Assembly (NCBI GenBank): GCA_045542315.1
Contig: JAZQKU010000095.1
Coordinates: 1-14,893, forward strand
Direction: 5' to 3'
Origin: RGIG5299 sp045542315
Lineage (GTDB): Bacteria; Bacillota; Clostridia; Oscillospirales; RGIG5299
DNA: 14,893 bases
Position numbers and translations under genes: made by a program. The notes beneath the pieces are model-generated. The model did not search any database and was not told where the DNA came from. It was given only the letters and a program-made list of their open reading frames with translations. Positions 1 through 7,142 of the stretch are shown one piece after another (position 1 is the stretch's first letter; every line of letters begins with the position of its first letter).

Positions 1-109
1 AAATGAAATGTCCGAGGACGCAAAAGAAATAGGGAAGGACATTGAAAACGCAATTTTTGAAAAAAACAGTGGTGGCTGTGAATGCGACTGTGGCTGTGAA
101 TGCCATTAA
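1..109 (+). CDS. 3' end of a protein with a Cys-rich C-terminal tail (partial)
   Basis: The open frame that starts at base 2 has no stop until TAA at 107-109, giving 35 residues; the start lies outside the window. The visible part is a charged, probably helical stretch followed by a Gly-Gly hinge and the tail CECDCGCECH, with five Cys and one His in ten residues. Such a tail could bind a metal or an Fe-S cluster. From memory, proteins of the YlbF/YmcA family can also end in a Cys-rich tail after a helical body, so a YlbF-like protein is one possibility, but too little is visible to assign it. The tail is encoded partly by a 12-base direct repeat (73-84 and 91-102). Its stop codon overlaps the stop of the convergent gene (TTAA at 106-109). 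Confidence 0.55.
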   Translation, partial: NEMSEDAKEIGKDIENAIFEKNSGGCECDCGCECH

Positions 110-1329
110 CCGATATCGGTGATATCGGCGCTGTAGCTTCCGTTTTTCTCGAAATAAACAAAATTGAAGCATTCGTCACTACCGAAAACAGCAGCCTGAC
201 CCTTAATCTCATCTGCCGCATAATTATAACCGGCAGGCGCAGTGGCGGATATATACGGACGGAAAACAACGCCGTCCGTTTTCCCGTTTTCCGCTAAAAG
301 ATTAAGTGCATAAATAAGATTAACGGGATTTTTAAAGGGCGCGTTTACCGTTGTGGTTCCGATTTGAATATTTCTGTTTGACGACGCGACCTCAGTTATG
401 CGGAAATCGGGTACAAAGCAGTCGATATTCAAGTCGGAAAGGGAAAAGGTCTGACCCGATTCCTCCGTTGCCGTGCCGTTTAAAAATTTCCAGCTTGTTT
501 TAATTGAAAGCTTTGCATTATTCTCGTGAGCTATATCAGCCGAACGGTTTATGAATTCGGTAAGGATCTCACTGCGAGAAAGCTCCTGAATGCCGTAATC
601 GAGCATATAGGTAGGACCTGCGTCGGGAAATTTAAGCTCGTCAAGCATAATTTCATCAAATCCGAGCATAGCTGCTTCACCGATAACGGAATAGAGGTAA
701 CCTCTTGCAGTTTCTTTATAAGGATCAAGCCAGAAAATATTGTTATAATACCAATTAACGCGCGTATCCGTAAGTACGGAGTATGGACGGTAGTTATGCT
801 TGTTTCTCGGCATAGTGTTATCCTTGAAGCAAACTACTCGGCCGATAACGTAAAAGCCGGCGTCCTGAAAACGCTTGACGGTCTGTCTGTAATTGGTAGT
901 AACCGATGAAACGTTACCTACCTTTTTCACCATCTCTATTTCGGACGGGTAATATAAAACGCCGCTCTCGTCCTTTACGTCTAAAATAACTGCGTTTATT
1001 CCGCTGTTTCTGAAAAGCGTGAGATGCCCCGTTATTTCTTCACTACTGTCAACAGAAGAGGGCGGAAGGTAAACTGCGCGTATGCCTCTGTCAATAACGG
1101 GATCGGGAGCCGACGTATCGGAGGAAGGTGCTGAAGAAACAACGGAAGATGATCCGGAAGGATCTTCGCTTTCCAACGGAAGATCAGGTAGTTCAAATGC
1201 GGGTAAAACCAGCATTGCGGTTAAAAAGCCGGCAGTAATACATAATAAAGCCGCAGAAATATTCAACGCAACTTTTTTAAAATTGCGTCTGGATCTGCTT
1301 TTGAATTTTAAACGGCTTCTCTTTCGCAT
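106..1329 (-). CDS. Membrane-anchored putative glycoside hydrolase (DUF4015-like)
   Basis: This 407-residue protein has a very basic N-terminus (residues 1-19, mostly Arg/Lys/Ser) and one hydrophobic segment (about 20-43), so it is probably anchored with the rest outside. A Ser/Asp/Pro-rich spacer follows (about 50-78). The remainder resembles the putative glycosyl hydrolase family DUF4015 (TIM-barrel type): a start such as RGIRAVYLPP, the strand GINAVILDVKDESG (110-123), YVIGRVVCFKD (160-170), and the acidic pair in GFDEIMLDELKFPD (223-236), a likely active-site strand. The substrate is unknown. The start ATG is 8 nt after rnfB, and its ribosome binding site AAGGAG lies inside the last two codons of rnfB, so it appears to be the last gene of the rnf operon and translationally linked to it. 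No clear terminator follows; the stop overlaps that of the convergent gene. Confidence 0.8.
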   Translation of the reverse strand: MRKRSRLKFKSRSRRNFKKVALNISAALLCITAGFLTAMLVLPAFELPDLPLESEDPSGSSSVVSSAPSSDTSAPDPVIDRGIRAVYLPPSSVDSSEEITGHLTLFRNSGINAVILDVKDESGVLYYPSEIEMVKKVGNVSSVTTNYRQTVKRFQDAGFYVIGRVVCFKDNTMPRNKHNYRPYSVLTDTRVNWYYNNIFWLDPYKETARGYLYSVIGEAAMLGFDEIMLDELKFPDAGPTYMLDYGIQELSRSEILTEFINRSADIAHENNAKLSIKTSWKFLNGTATEESGQTFSLSDLNIDCFVPDFRITEVASSNRNIQIGTTTVNAPFKNPVNLIYALNLLAENGKTDGVVFRPYISATAPAGYNYAADEIKGQAAVFGSDECFNFVYFEKNGSYSADITDIG

Positions 1330-1337
1330 TAAAAAAA

Positions 1338-2249
1338 TTACTCCTTATTACTGTTTTCTACCTTGAATGAAAATTTTGGAGCGTTATTTTTTGAATCCGA
1401 TTCTGCGGGGGCAGCGGGGGCTGACTTTACGACGGGTGTTTTTTTCTTGCCGTTAAAGGAAATGATCGAACCTCTGGGACATTTATCAAAGCAATTTCCG
1501 CAACTGTCACAAAGAGAATAATCTATAACTGCGCAACTGTCAACAAGAGATATTGCGCCTTTTTCACAGCCCTTAACACAAATGCCGCAGCCTATACAGC
1601 CTTTTTCGCAGCTCGTAATTACAGACTTACCCTTATCTTTCGAGCTGCACGCAACTGCATATTCAGCGGTAACGGGAATCATATCAATAAGATTTTTGGG
1701 GCAAGCCGCGGCGCAGGTGCCGCAACCCTTACAAAGCTTGTGATTAACAACGGGAGCTCCGTCAACAAGCTCAATAGCACCGAATGCGCAGGCTTTAACA
1801 CAGTTTCCGAGACCGTAGCAACCGTAAGCACATTCCTTATCGCCTCCGAGACGGGCAAGAGAACGGCAATCGTCAATTCCGCTGTAATTTGATCTTTTTG
1901 AAGCACAGCCGTTACTTCCGCAACATTTGACGTGTGCGACAAGCTTTTCCGCTGCCTTTGCACCTTCAATGCCGACAATTACGGATATTGCATCAATTTC
2001 GTCCTGTGATAACGATGCACAAAGATTAGGCAATGCATTGCCCGAAACTATAGCCTCTGCATAGCTTTCACAGCCTGCAAAGCCGCAGGCACCGCAGTTT
2101 GCACCGGGCAGGATTTTAGCTGTTTTTTCGGCTCTTTCATCGGTTTTTACTGCAAAGAACCTGGATGCCACGACCAACAGACAACCGAAAACCAATGCAA
2201 TTCCGCCGAAAATGCCGACAATTATAATAAAGTTCAAAAATATGTCCAT
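1338..2249 (-). CDS. rnfB: Rnf complex subunit RnfB, multi-cluster ferredoxin-type protein
   Basis: RnfB is the electron entry subunit of the Rnf complex and takes electrons from reduced ferredoxin. The 303-residue protein starts with a membrane helix (about 5-30). A four-Fe-four-S domain follows with Cys52, 55, 60 and 77 (motif GANCGACGFAGC). After the linker, Cys109/110, 115, 128, 140 and 144 are in the positions expected for clostridial RnfB, and four ferredoxin-like Cys sets follow: 144/150/154, 173/176/179/183, 218/221/224/228 and 247/250/253/257. In two sets the usual Pro after the last Cys is replaced (CAF, CEK), which is a mild departure. The last 40 residues are a Lys/Pro/Ala tail without clusters. 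It sits 17 nt after rnfA. The last codons also serve as the ribosome binding site of the next gene. Confidence 0.95.
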   Translation of the reverse strand: MDIFLNFIIIVGIFGGIALVFGCLLVVASRFFAVKTDERAEKTAKILPGANCGACGFAGCESYAEAIVSGNALPNLCASLSQDEIDAISVIVGIEGAKAAEKLVAHVKCCGSNGCASKRSNYSGIDDCRSLARLGGDKECAYGCYGLGNCVKACAFGAIELVDGAPVVNHKLCKGCGTCAAACPKNLIDMIPVTAEYAVACSSKDKGKSVITSCEKGCIGCGICVKGCEKGAISLVDSCAVIDYSLCDSCGNCFDKCPRGSIISFNGKKKTPVVKSAPAAPAESDSKNNAPKFSFKVENSNKE

Positions 2250-2266
2250 AAATCCTTACCTCATAA

Positions 2267-2854
2267 TCAGAAGGGGAGATTAAGCCCCTGGAAGCCCGAA
2301 AATGCCATTGCAAGAAGTGCTGCCGCAATAAGAGCGATGGGGAAGCCTCTGAAGGGCTTGGGAATATCGCAAAACTTAAGACGTTCTCTGATTCCCGAAA
2401 AAACGACGATTGCGAGTGTAAATCCGAGGCCTGCCGCAAAAGCGTAAATAACGGGATACAAAATATTAGTGTAATCGCTGTCTGCCATAAGGATAGTAAC
2501 ACCCAATACCGCACAGTTTGTGGTAATAAGGGGTAAATATATACCTAATGCCCTATAAAGGCTCGGAACACATTTCTTTAAGAACATTTCAATAAGCTGC
2601 ACAAGGCAGGCAATTACGAGAATGAAAACGATAGTTCTTAAATAGACAAAATCAAACGGAACAAGAATATATCTGTTTATTACCCACGTAACGAGAGTGG
2701 AAATGGTCATAACGAAGGTTACGGCCATACCCATACCCACGGAGGTATCGGTCTTTTTGGAAACGCCGAGAAATGAGCAAATTCCCATAAACTTTGAAAG
2801 CACAAAATTTTCTGTTAAAATTGCCGCAAAGCAAATTGCAATTATGCTTCCCAT
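2267..2854 (-). CDS. rnfA: Rnf complex membrane subunit RnfA
   Basis: This 195-residue protein is almost entirely hydrophobic with about six membrane helices, the size and pattern of RnfA/NqrE. Family signatures are visible: TENFVLSKFMGICSFLG near the N-terminus and PLITTNCAVLG in the middle. Cys26 and Cys114 sit in the symmetric half-helices that, in structures of related Nqr/Rnf complexes, share an intramembrane Fe-S cluster with the homologous subunit RnfE. It carries electrons across the membrane between RnfB and the flavin subunits. The start ATG overlaps the TAA stop of rnfE by one base (TAATG), which indicates translational coupling. Confidence 0.95.
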   Translation of the reverse strand: MGSIIAICFAAILTENFVLSKFMGICSFLGVSKKTDTSVGMGMAVTFVMTISTLVTWVINRYILVPFDFVYLRTIVFILVIACLVQLIEMFLKKCVPSLYRALGIYLPLITTNCAVLGVTILMADSDYTNILYPVIYAFAAGLGFTLAIVVFSGIRERLKFCDIPKPFRGFPIALIAAALLAMAFSGFQGLNLPF

Positions 2855-3486
2855 TATTCGTTGCCTCCTTTGCCGAATTTATCTGTTATAAACTGAATTA
2901 GAGCAATTACAAAGCCCAACGTTAAAAAACCTCCGAAGGGGAGTATCATCATGGTAGCGGGCTGGAATGATTCTCCGAAAATATGATAACCGAGAATAGT
3001 TCCGTTTCCGAGAATTTCTCTTATTGAAGAAACGATGCAGAGCGCAAATGTAAAGCCGATTCCGCAGGCAATACCGTCAACCGCCGAGGGGATCAATTTG
3101 TTTTTTGAAGCAAAGCTTTCGGCGCGCGCAAATATTATACAGTTTACAACGATAAGGGGTATAAAGACGCCGAGCGATGTTGAAAGCGAAGGGAAATATG
3201 CTTTTAAAACCATATCTATAACAGAAACGAAGCCGGCGATGATTATAATGTACGAGGCAATTCGTATCTTTTCGGGTATGAAATTTCTTAAGAGAGAAAT
3301 TATTATGTTGGAAAAGAAAAGAACGAAGGTAACCGCAGCGCCCATACCGATAGCATTTGAAAGCGAGGTAGAGGTAGCAAGTATCGGACACATACCGAGA
3401 AGCTGAACCAAAACGGGGTTTTTGACAATAACACCGTCGAGAAAGACCTTTGATAATGAAATCTTCTTTTTAACTGTTGTTTTCAT
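2854..3486 (-). CDS. rnfE: Rnf complex membrane subunit RnfE
   Basis: This 210-residue integral membrane protein is homologous in layout to RnfA. It carries the family signature NPVLVQLLGMCPILA (23-37) and a second half-site LIVVNCIIFAR (111-121). Cys33 and Cys116 are the expected cluster ligands shared with RnfA. About six membrane segments follow a short basic N-terminus. The start at 3484-3486 has a strong ribosome binding site, AAAGGAGGT, 8 nt upstream, located inside the end of rnfG, so the two genes overlap by 17 nt. It ends 1 nt into the start of rnfA. Confidence 0.95.
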   Translation of the reverse strand: MKTTVKKKISLSKVFLDGVIVKNPVLVQLLGMCPILATSTSLSNAIGMGAAVTFVLFFSNIIISLLRNFIPEKIRIASYIIIIAGFVSVIDMVLKAYFPSLSTSLGVFIPLIVVNCIIFARAESFASKNKLIPSAVDGIACGIGFTFALCIVSSIREILGNGTILGYHIFGESFQPATMMILPFGGFLTLGFVIALIQFITDKFGKGGNE

Positions 3487-4090
3487 TAACTTCGACCTCC
3501 TTTAAAGTGCTTTCGTAAAAGCTGAGAACGCTGTCAACGCATTTAGTTACCGCTTTACTGGTAATTGTAGCACCCGAAACGGCAGCAATGTCGCCGTTTC
3601 CAAGCGAAACTCCCTCTGTCTTGCCGTTGAATTTTGCAAGAAACGACGGTACCAGGACCTTTTTACCAATTCCCGCTGTTTCGCTGTCTGATATAACAGA
3701 AACACCTTTTACGGCACCGTTTGCATCAAGACCTATAAGCAAATTGATGTTGCCGCCGTAACCCTTGGTTGTTGCGCTTATGCAATAACCGAGAAGCTCG
3801 GTTTCTTCATCGTTCATAAGATTGATACGAAATACGCTTTTGATATTACCTTCGGTCAAATCGTCAAGCGGCTCAATGGTCATATTTCCGTCGTCGCCCA
3901 TAATGCTGATAATAGAGTCGTTTATCTTCTTTGCCTCGAATTCGGCAATTTTTTCCGAGGTAACGGAATTAACAAAATAAAGCATAATGCAGATGACCGA
4001 CATAAAGATACAAAGCTTTAATCCGGTGAAAGATATCTCCTTTATATCAGCGGAAGAGAACGACACCTTTTTGGAATTATTATTTGACAT
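3470..4090 (-). CDS. rnfG: Rnf complex flavoprotein subunit RnfG
   Basis: RnfG carries a covalently bound FMN on the outer face of the membrane. The 206-residue protein has one N-terminal membrane helix (about 22-42) and an extracytoplasmic FMN-binding domain. The flavin attachment motif is present as SGATIT at 172-177, preceded by an Asp at 167; Thr175 is the expected attachment residue for the flavin transferase ApbE. Other family marks are TKGYGGNINLLIGLD (108-122) and SETAGIGKK (136-144). The start overlaps the end of rnfD by 11 nt. No apbE gene lies in the window, so the transferase must be encoded elsewhere. Confidence 0.93.
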   Translation of the reverse strand: MSNNNSKKVSFSSADIKEISFTGLKLCIFMSVICIMLYFVNSVTSEKIAEFEAKKINDSIISIMGDDGNMTIEPLDDLTEGNIKSVFRINLMNDEETELLGYCISATTKGYGGNINLLIGLDANGAVKGVSVISDSETAGIGKKVLVPSFLAKFNGKTEGVSLGNGDIAAVSGATITSKAVTKCVDSVLSFYESTLKEVEVNENNS

Positions 4091-5081
4091 TTACAGCGCC
4101 TCCTCCCGTGCCGTATCTTTTGGGTCTTGTGAATTTATCAATAAATACGGTAAAAATATTCATTATGAGAATTGCACTGCAAACGCCTTCGGGATTGCTT
4201 CCGAAATATCTTATGAAAACGGTAAGCAAGCCGCAGCCTATTGCATAGATGATTTTTCCGGGTCTGGTTATCGGCGAGGTAACGTAATCGGTTGCCATAA
4301 AAACGGCACCGAGCAAAAGACCGCCCGAAAGAACGTTGTATAACATAAAGTCAAGATTGCCAAATCCGTACATCGGGAATATGAAGGTGATTATTGCAAC
4401 GGTTCCGACGTAAAATACGGGGATATGCCAGCTTATAACCTTTCTCACAAGCAATATTGCAAAGCCGATTAGAAGGAAAAGGGAAGAGGTTTCGCCGATG
4501 CAGCCGTTTGCCTGACCGATAAACATATCAAGCAGACCGGGAAGAGCGGCTCCTCCGGGACCGGCTTCAAGTGATGAAAGCACGGTTGGCGAGGTTACAA
4601 CGTCAGCTGCATTTACCGTTCCCAAAGGAAGAGTAGAAAAGATTTTCGGGAAGGTAGTCATAATAACGGGCCAAGACATTAAAAACGCTCTTGCCGCAAG
4701 AGCGGGATTGACGATATTACAACCGATTCCGCCAAAAAGCATTTTAACGACGATTATTGCAAAAAACGAGCCTATAACGGGGATCCAATAAGGAACCGAA
4801 GGGGGAAGCACGTAAGCAATGAGTATTCCGGTTACAGCTGCCGAGTAATCGCCGACAGTCTGCTTGCGCTTTAAAAGGAGATTGTAAAGTGCTTCAAAAG
4901 CAACTGAGGAGGCTATTGAAACCGCAATGATTATCAGTGCGCGCAGACCGTAATAGACGATGCTCATAATGCCCGGTGCGACTAAAGCAAACAAAACGGT
5001 AAGCATAATGCTTCGGGTATTATCGGGAGCTTTTATATGGGGAGATGATGTGACTTCAAAAAGCCTTTTTGATTTTTCCAT
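4080..5081 (-). CDS. rnfD: Rnf complex membrane flavoprotein subunit RnfD
   Basis: This 333-residue integral membrane protein has about nine to ten membrane segments, as in RnfD/NqrB. Clear family stretches are GDYSAAVTGILIAYVLPP (77-94), the block NPALAARAFL (125-134), IGETSSLFLLIG (195-206), WHIPVFYVGTV (218-228), MATDYVTSPIT (262-272) and PEGVCSAILIMN (297-308). The flavinylation site is unusual. The usual D-x-x-[ST]-[GS]-A-T-P-L is represented by D160-V-V-T-S-P-T-V-L, so the attachment Thr (166) remains but the Ala before it is Pro and the Pro after it is Val. The gene starts one base after rnfC ends, with AAGGA inside the rnfC tail as ribosome binding site, and ends inside the start of rnfG. 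Confidence 0.93.
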   Translation of the reverse strand: MEKSKRLFEVTSSPHIKAPDNTRSIMLTVLFALVAPGIMSIVYYGLRALIIIAVSIASSVAFEALYNLLLKRKQTVGDYSAAVTGILIAYVLPPSVPYWIPVIGSFFAIIVVKMLFGGIGCNIVNPALAARAFLMSWPVIMTTFPKIFSTLPLGTVNAADVVTSPTVLSSLEAGPGGAALPGLLDMFIGQANGCIGETSSLFLLIGFAILLVRKVISWHIPVFYVGTVAIITFIFPMYGFGNLDFMLYNVLSGGLLLGAVFMATDYVTSPITRPGKIIYAIGCGLLTVFIRYFGSNPEGVCSAILIMNIFTVFIDKFTRPKRYGTGGGAVNVK

Positions 5082-5082
5082 T

Positions 5083-6408
5083 TTATTTTTTATCCTTTTT
5101 AGATTTTACTGTTTCCTTTGCGATTCTCATTGCCTGAACCAAATGCAAGCGCTGGGGGCAAATATAAGAGCAAGCACCGCACTCAATGCAATCCATAACG
5201 TTATATTCGTTGTAATCATCAATCGCATTGTTTTTGATTGAAAGATTTATAAGGTTCGGGGTAAGGTTCATCGGACAAACGTCAATGCACTTTCCACACC
5301 TTATGCAGTTATTATAACTTGAGTTGTAATCATTTTTATTAAAAGAAAGCGCTAAAACCGCCGACGAGCTTTTGATTATGGGAACGTCTGTCGAATGCTG
5401 CGCAAAGCCCATCATGGGACCGCCGATAACAATCTTGACGTCGCCTTTTTTCAAACCGCCGCAATGCTCGATTATATCCGAAATGGGGGTTCCGAGTCTT
5501 ACAAGCAGGTTTTTCTTGGTTTTCATCATATCGCCGGAAGCGGTAACGATTCTTTTTGTAAGCGGCAATCCCGATGCAACCGCACGGTAAAGAGCTGCAC
5601 AGGTGTCGATGTTGAAAATTACAATTCCGTCATCAAGCGGAAGCTTGCCGGGGGCGATTTCATAACCGAGCACCGATCTGATAAGCTGCTTTTCACCGCC
5701 CTGCGGGTATTTTGTTTTAAGCTCTTTGACTTCAATGCTCGAGTTCTCAAGAAAGCTTTTCATTGTGTCGATTGCATCTTTTTTGTTATCCTCAATAGCA
5801 ACGTAAGCTTTATCAAGATGCAGACATTTGAGAATCAATTTGATTCCGCCGAAAATAAAGCGTGGATATTCAAGCATTGCACGGTGGTCACTCGTTATGT
5901 AGGGCTCACATTCCGAACCGTTGAATATTACGGTGTGGACGCCTTTTTCAAGAGCACTTTTGAGCTTGAGTGCAGTGGGGAATGCGGCACCGCCCATTCC
6001 TACAAGACCGGCATCGCGTGCGATCTGCACGATTTCCTCCGAGGTGTATTCATTTACCGATTTTCCCTCGGGCAAAGGGAGGAGATCTTTTGTGAATGAA
6101 TCGCGATAATCGTTTTCAATAACGATTGACATTACCTTTAAACCGTAAATGCTGTTTCTCGGTTCAATGGCAACTACCTTTCCCGAAACGGAAGAAAAGA
6201 TCGGTGCCGACAAAGGTGAATCGCTGTCTGCAATTCTTTGCCCGACAAGCACGTTGTCATTAACGTTCACAAGCGGCTTACACGGTGCGCCGATATGCTG
6301 AGAAAGCGGGAAAATGTAATATTTAGATGGCGGCATCTTCTCTATGGGACTTGCCGCAGTAAGCTTACTTGATTCGGGATGGATACCGCCTTTGAAAGTT
6401 GATAACAT
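5083..6408 (-). CDS. rnfC: Rnf complex NADH-binding subunit RnfC
   Basis: RnfC is the peripheral subunit that binds FMN and reduces NAD+ with electrons from ferredoxin. I place the start at 6408 (441 residues; MLSTFKGGIHP at the N-terminus) because AAGGGAG lies 8 nt upstream; an in-frame ATG at 6426 has no ribosome binding site and adds only six residues. Visible domains, numbered from 6408: an N-terminal biotinyl-like domain, the glycine-rich NADH/FMN stretch GLVGMGGAAFPT (134-145), FNGSECEPYI (162-171), YPQGGEKQLI (234-243), the GGPMMG loop, and two four-Fe-four-S sets: Cys368/371/374/378 and 407/410/413/417. A Lys-rich tail ends the protein. It is first in the operon and has a consensus promoter upstream. 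Confidence 0.95.
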   Translation of the reverse strand: MLSTFKGGIHPESSKLTAASPIEKMPPSKYYIFPLSQHIGAPCKPLVNVNDNVLVGQRIADSDSPLSAPIFSSVSGKVVAIEPRNSIYGLKVMSIVIENDYRDSFTKDLLPLPEGKSVNEYTSEEIVQIARDAGLVGMGGAAFPTALKLKSALEKGVHTVIFNGSECEPYITSDHRAMLEYPRFIFGGIKLILKCLHLDKAYVAIEDNKKDAIDTMKSFLENSSIEVKELKTKYPQGGEKQLIRSVLGYEIAPGKLPLDDGIVIFNIDTCAALYRAVASGLPLTKRIVTASGDMMKTKKNLLVRLGTPISDIIEHCGGLKKGDVKIVIGGPMMGFAQHSTDVPIIKSSSAVLALSFNKNDYNSSYNNCIRCGKCIDVCPMNLTPNLINLSIKNNAIDDYNEYNVMDCIECGACSYICPQRLHLVQAMRIAKETVKSKKDKK

Positions 6409-6426
6409 TAAAAAAACTCCCTTCAT
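6409..6426 (-). promoter_or_regulatory. Ribosome binding site that decides the rnfC start
   Basis: On the minus strand AAGGGAG occupies 6423-6417 and is followed by 8 nt and ATG at 6408-6406. The upstream in-frame ATG at 6426 is itself fused to this ribosome binding site and is preceded only by a T-rich stretch without purine run, so it is not a good start. Confidence 0.8.
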
Positions 6427-6452
6427 ACCAAAAGGCGAGAAAATATATAATA

Positions 6453-6481
6453 ATTATATAATTATTATAATTATTTGTCAA
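6453..6481 (-). promoter_or_regulatory. Sigma-A promoter of the rnf operon
   Basis: On the minus strand a perfect -35 TTGACA (6481-6476) and a perfect -10 TATAAT (6458-6453) are separated by exactly 17 nt of almost pure A/T. The predicted transcript start is near 6446, giving a leader of about 38 nt before rnfC. There is no hairpin or known riboswitch in that short leader, so control, if any, would be through proteins binding at the AT-rich spacer or elsewhere. Confidence 0.85.
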
Positions 6482-6509
6482 TGATAAATAAGTGAAAAAG
6501 TTTAATACA

Positions 6510-6538
6510 TTCACAAAATTCGCGGTTATTGCTATAAT
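6510..6538 (+). promoter_or_regulatory. Sigma-A promoter of the mecA-like gene
   Basis: The -35 TTCACA (6510-6515) and the perfect -10 TATAAT (6533-6538) are 17 nt apart, and TG one base before the -10 makes it an extended -10 element. The predicted start is near 6545, with a leader of about 26 nt. It is divergent from the rnf promoter, with 28 nt between the two -35 boxes. Confidence 0.8.
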
Positions 6539-6558
6539 GGTAATATACGCAACCGAAC

Positions 6559-6573
6559 GGAGCTGGTATTTTG
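6559..6573 (+). promoter_or_regulatory. Ribosome binding site and TTG start of the mecA-like gene
   Basis: CGGAG (GGAG at 6559-6562) is followed by 8 nt and TTG at 6571-6573. The frame has no ATG or GTG in a better position: the next in-frame ATG is deep inside the conserved N-terminal domain, so TTG is the likely start codon. Confidence 0.75.
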
Positions 6574-7104
6574 AAGCTTACAAAACTCGACGAGGATAAC
6601 ATCAGAATTCTGCTTGAAAAAGAAGACCTTGAAAAATATGATATAACGCTTGAGCTGATAAATGAAAAAAGCGTTAAAACAAAGGAAATGTTTTGGAAAA
6701 TTGTAAATTCCGCAAAGGAAAAGACCGGCTTTGACCCCGTTGGAAATAAAATTCTGATAGAAGCTTTTCCGAAAACGGGCGGGGAGGTGCTTCTGTACGT
6801 GACGAGACTTCCCGAGGAAAAATATGAGTTCAGCGGCGAAAGCGGTCAAAGCTACCTCTTTGCATTTGCGGATTGTGACGCCTTTCTCGGCGCTTACAAA
6901 GAGCTTTCCGAAACAAGACTCGAAATAATGGAAAAGCGGTTTTATAGCCATAAAGGAAAGCATTTTATCTATTTTTTACCGATATCAATAACGAGGACCG
7001 ATGCAAGACTTTTGGAAAAGCTGTTGCTTTCAATGTACGAATACGGAAACAGGATAGATAAAACGAGATATCGGTATTTCCTTGAAGAATATGCGAAAAA
7101 ATAA
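6571..7104 (+). CDS. MecA-like adaptor protein
   Basis: The 177-residue protein matches the layout of MecA/NegC-type adaptors, which bring substrates to the ClpC unfoldase. The N-terminal domain (about 1-80) has the family pattern: MKLTKLDEDNIRILLEKEDL, then YDITLELI, then EMFWKIVNSAKEKTGFDPVGNKILIEAFP, a good match in order to B. subtilis MecA (IERINEHTVKF..., LFWEVMDEVHEEEEF...). A short acidic linker (about 82-96) leads to the C-terminal ClpC-binding-type domain with FADCDAFLGAYKEL, KHFIYF and a final LLSMYEYGNR...YFLEEYAKK. It is shorter than B. subtilis MecA (218), mostly in the linker. It uses a TTG start, is monocistronic, and has its own promoter and terminator. Substrates cannot be read from the sequence. 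Confidence 0.78.
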   Translation: MKLTKLDEDNIRILLEKEDLEKYDITLELINEKSVKTKEMFWKIVNSAKEKTGFDPVGNKILIEAFPKTGGEVLLYVTRLPEEKYEFSGESGQSYLFAFADCDAFLGAYKELSETRLEIMEKRFYSHKGKHFIYFLPISITRTDARLLEKLLLSMYEYGNRIDKTRYRYFLEEYAKK

Positions 7105-7106
7105 AG

Positions 7107-7138
7107 ACGGGGCTGTTATTTTTATGTAACAGCCCCGT
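7107..7138. terminator. Strong bidirectional terminator hairpin between convergent units
   Basis: A perfect 12-bp stem, ACGGGGCTGTTA (7107-7118) with its complement (7127-7138), encloses an 8-nt loop. It begins 3 nt after the mecA-like stop and ends 5 nt before the stop of the acetyltransferase on the other strand. On the minus strand it is followed by CTTTATTTTTT, a good U-tract; on the plus strand the tail is AAGATTATTT, weaker. It therefore probably ends the luxS-containing operon best and also serves the mecA-like gene. Confidence 0.88.
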
Positions 7139-7142
7139 AAGA

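Noticed and set aside
61..81. Small hairpin ACAG...CTGT followed by seven T on the minus strand as terminator of the rnf operon
   Set aside because: The stem is only four pairs with a six-base loop, too weak to call although the T-run is good.
110..128. Palindrome CCGATATC...GATATCGG near the end of the glycoside hydrolase gene as a terminator
   Set aside because: It lies within the last codons of the minus gene and has no T-run on either strand.
5395..6099. 234-codon open frame on the plus strand opposite rnfC
   Set aside because: rnfC is complete with all expected motifs; the opposing frame has no recognisable domain or start signal.
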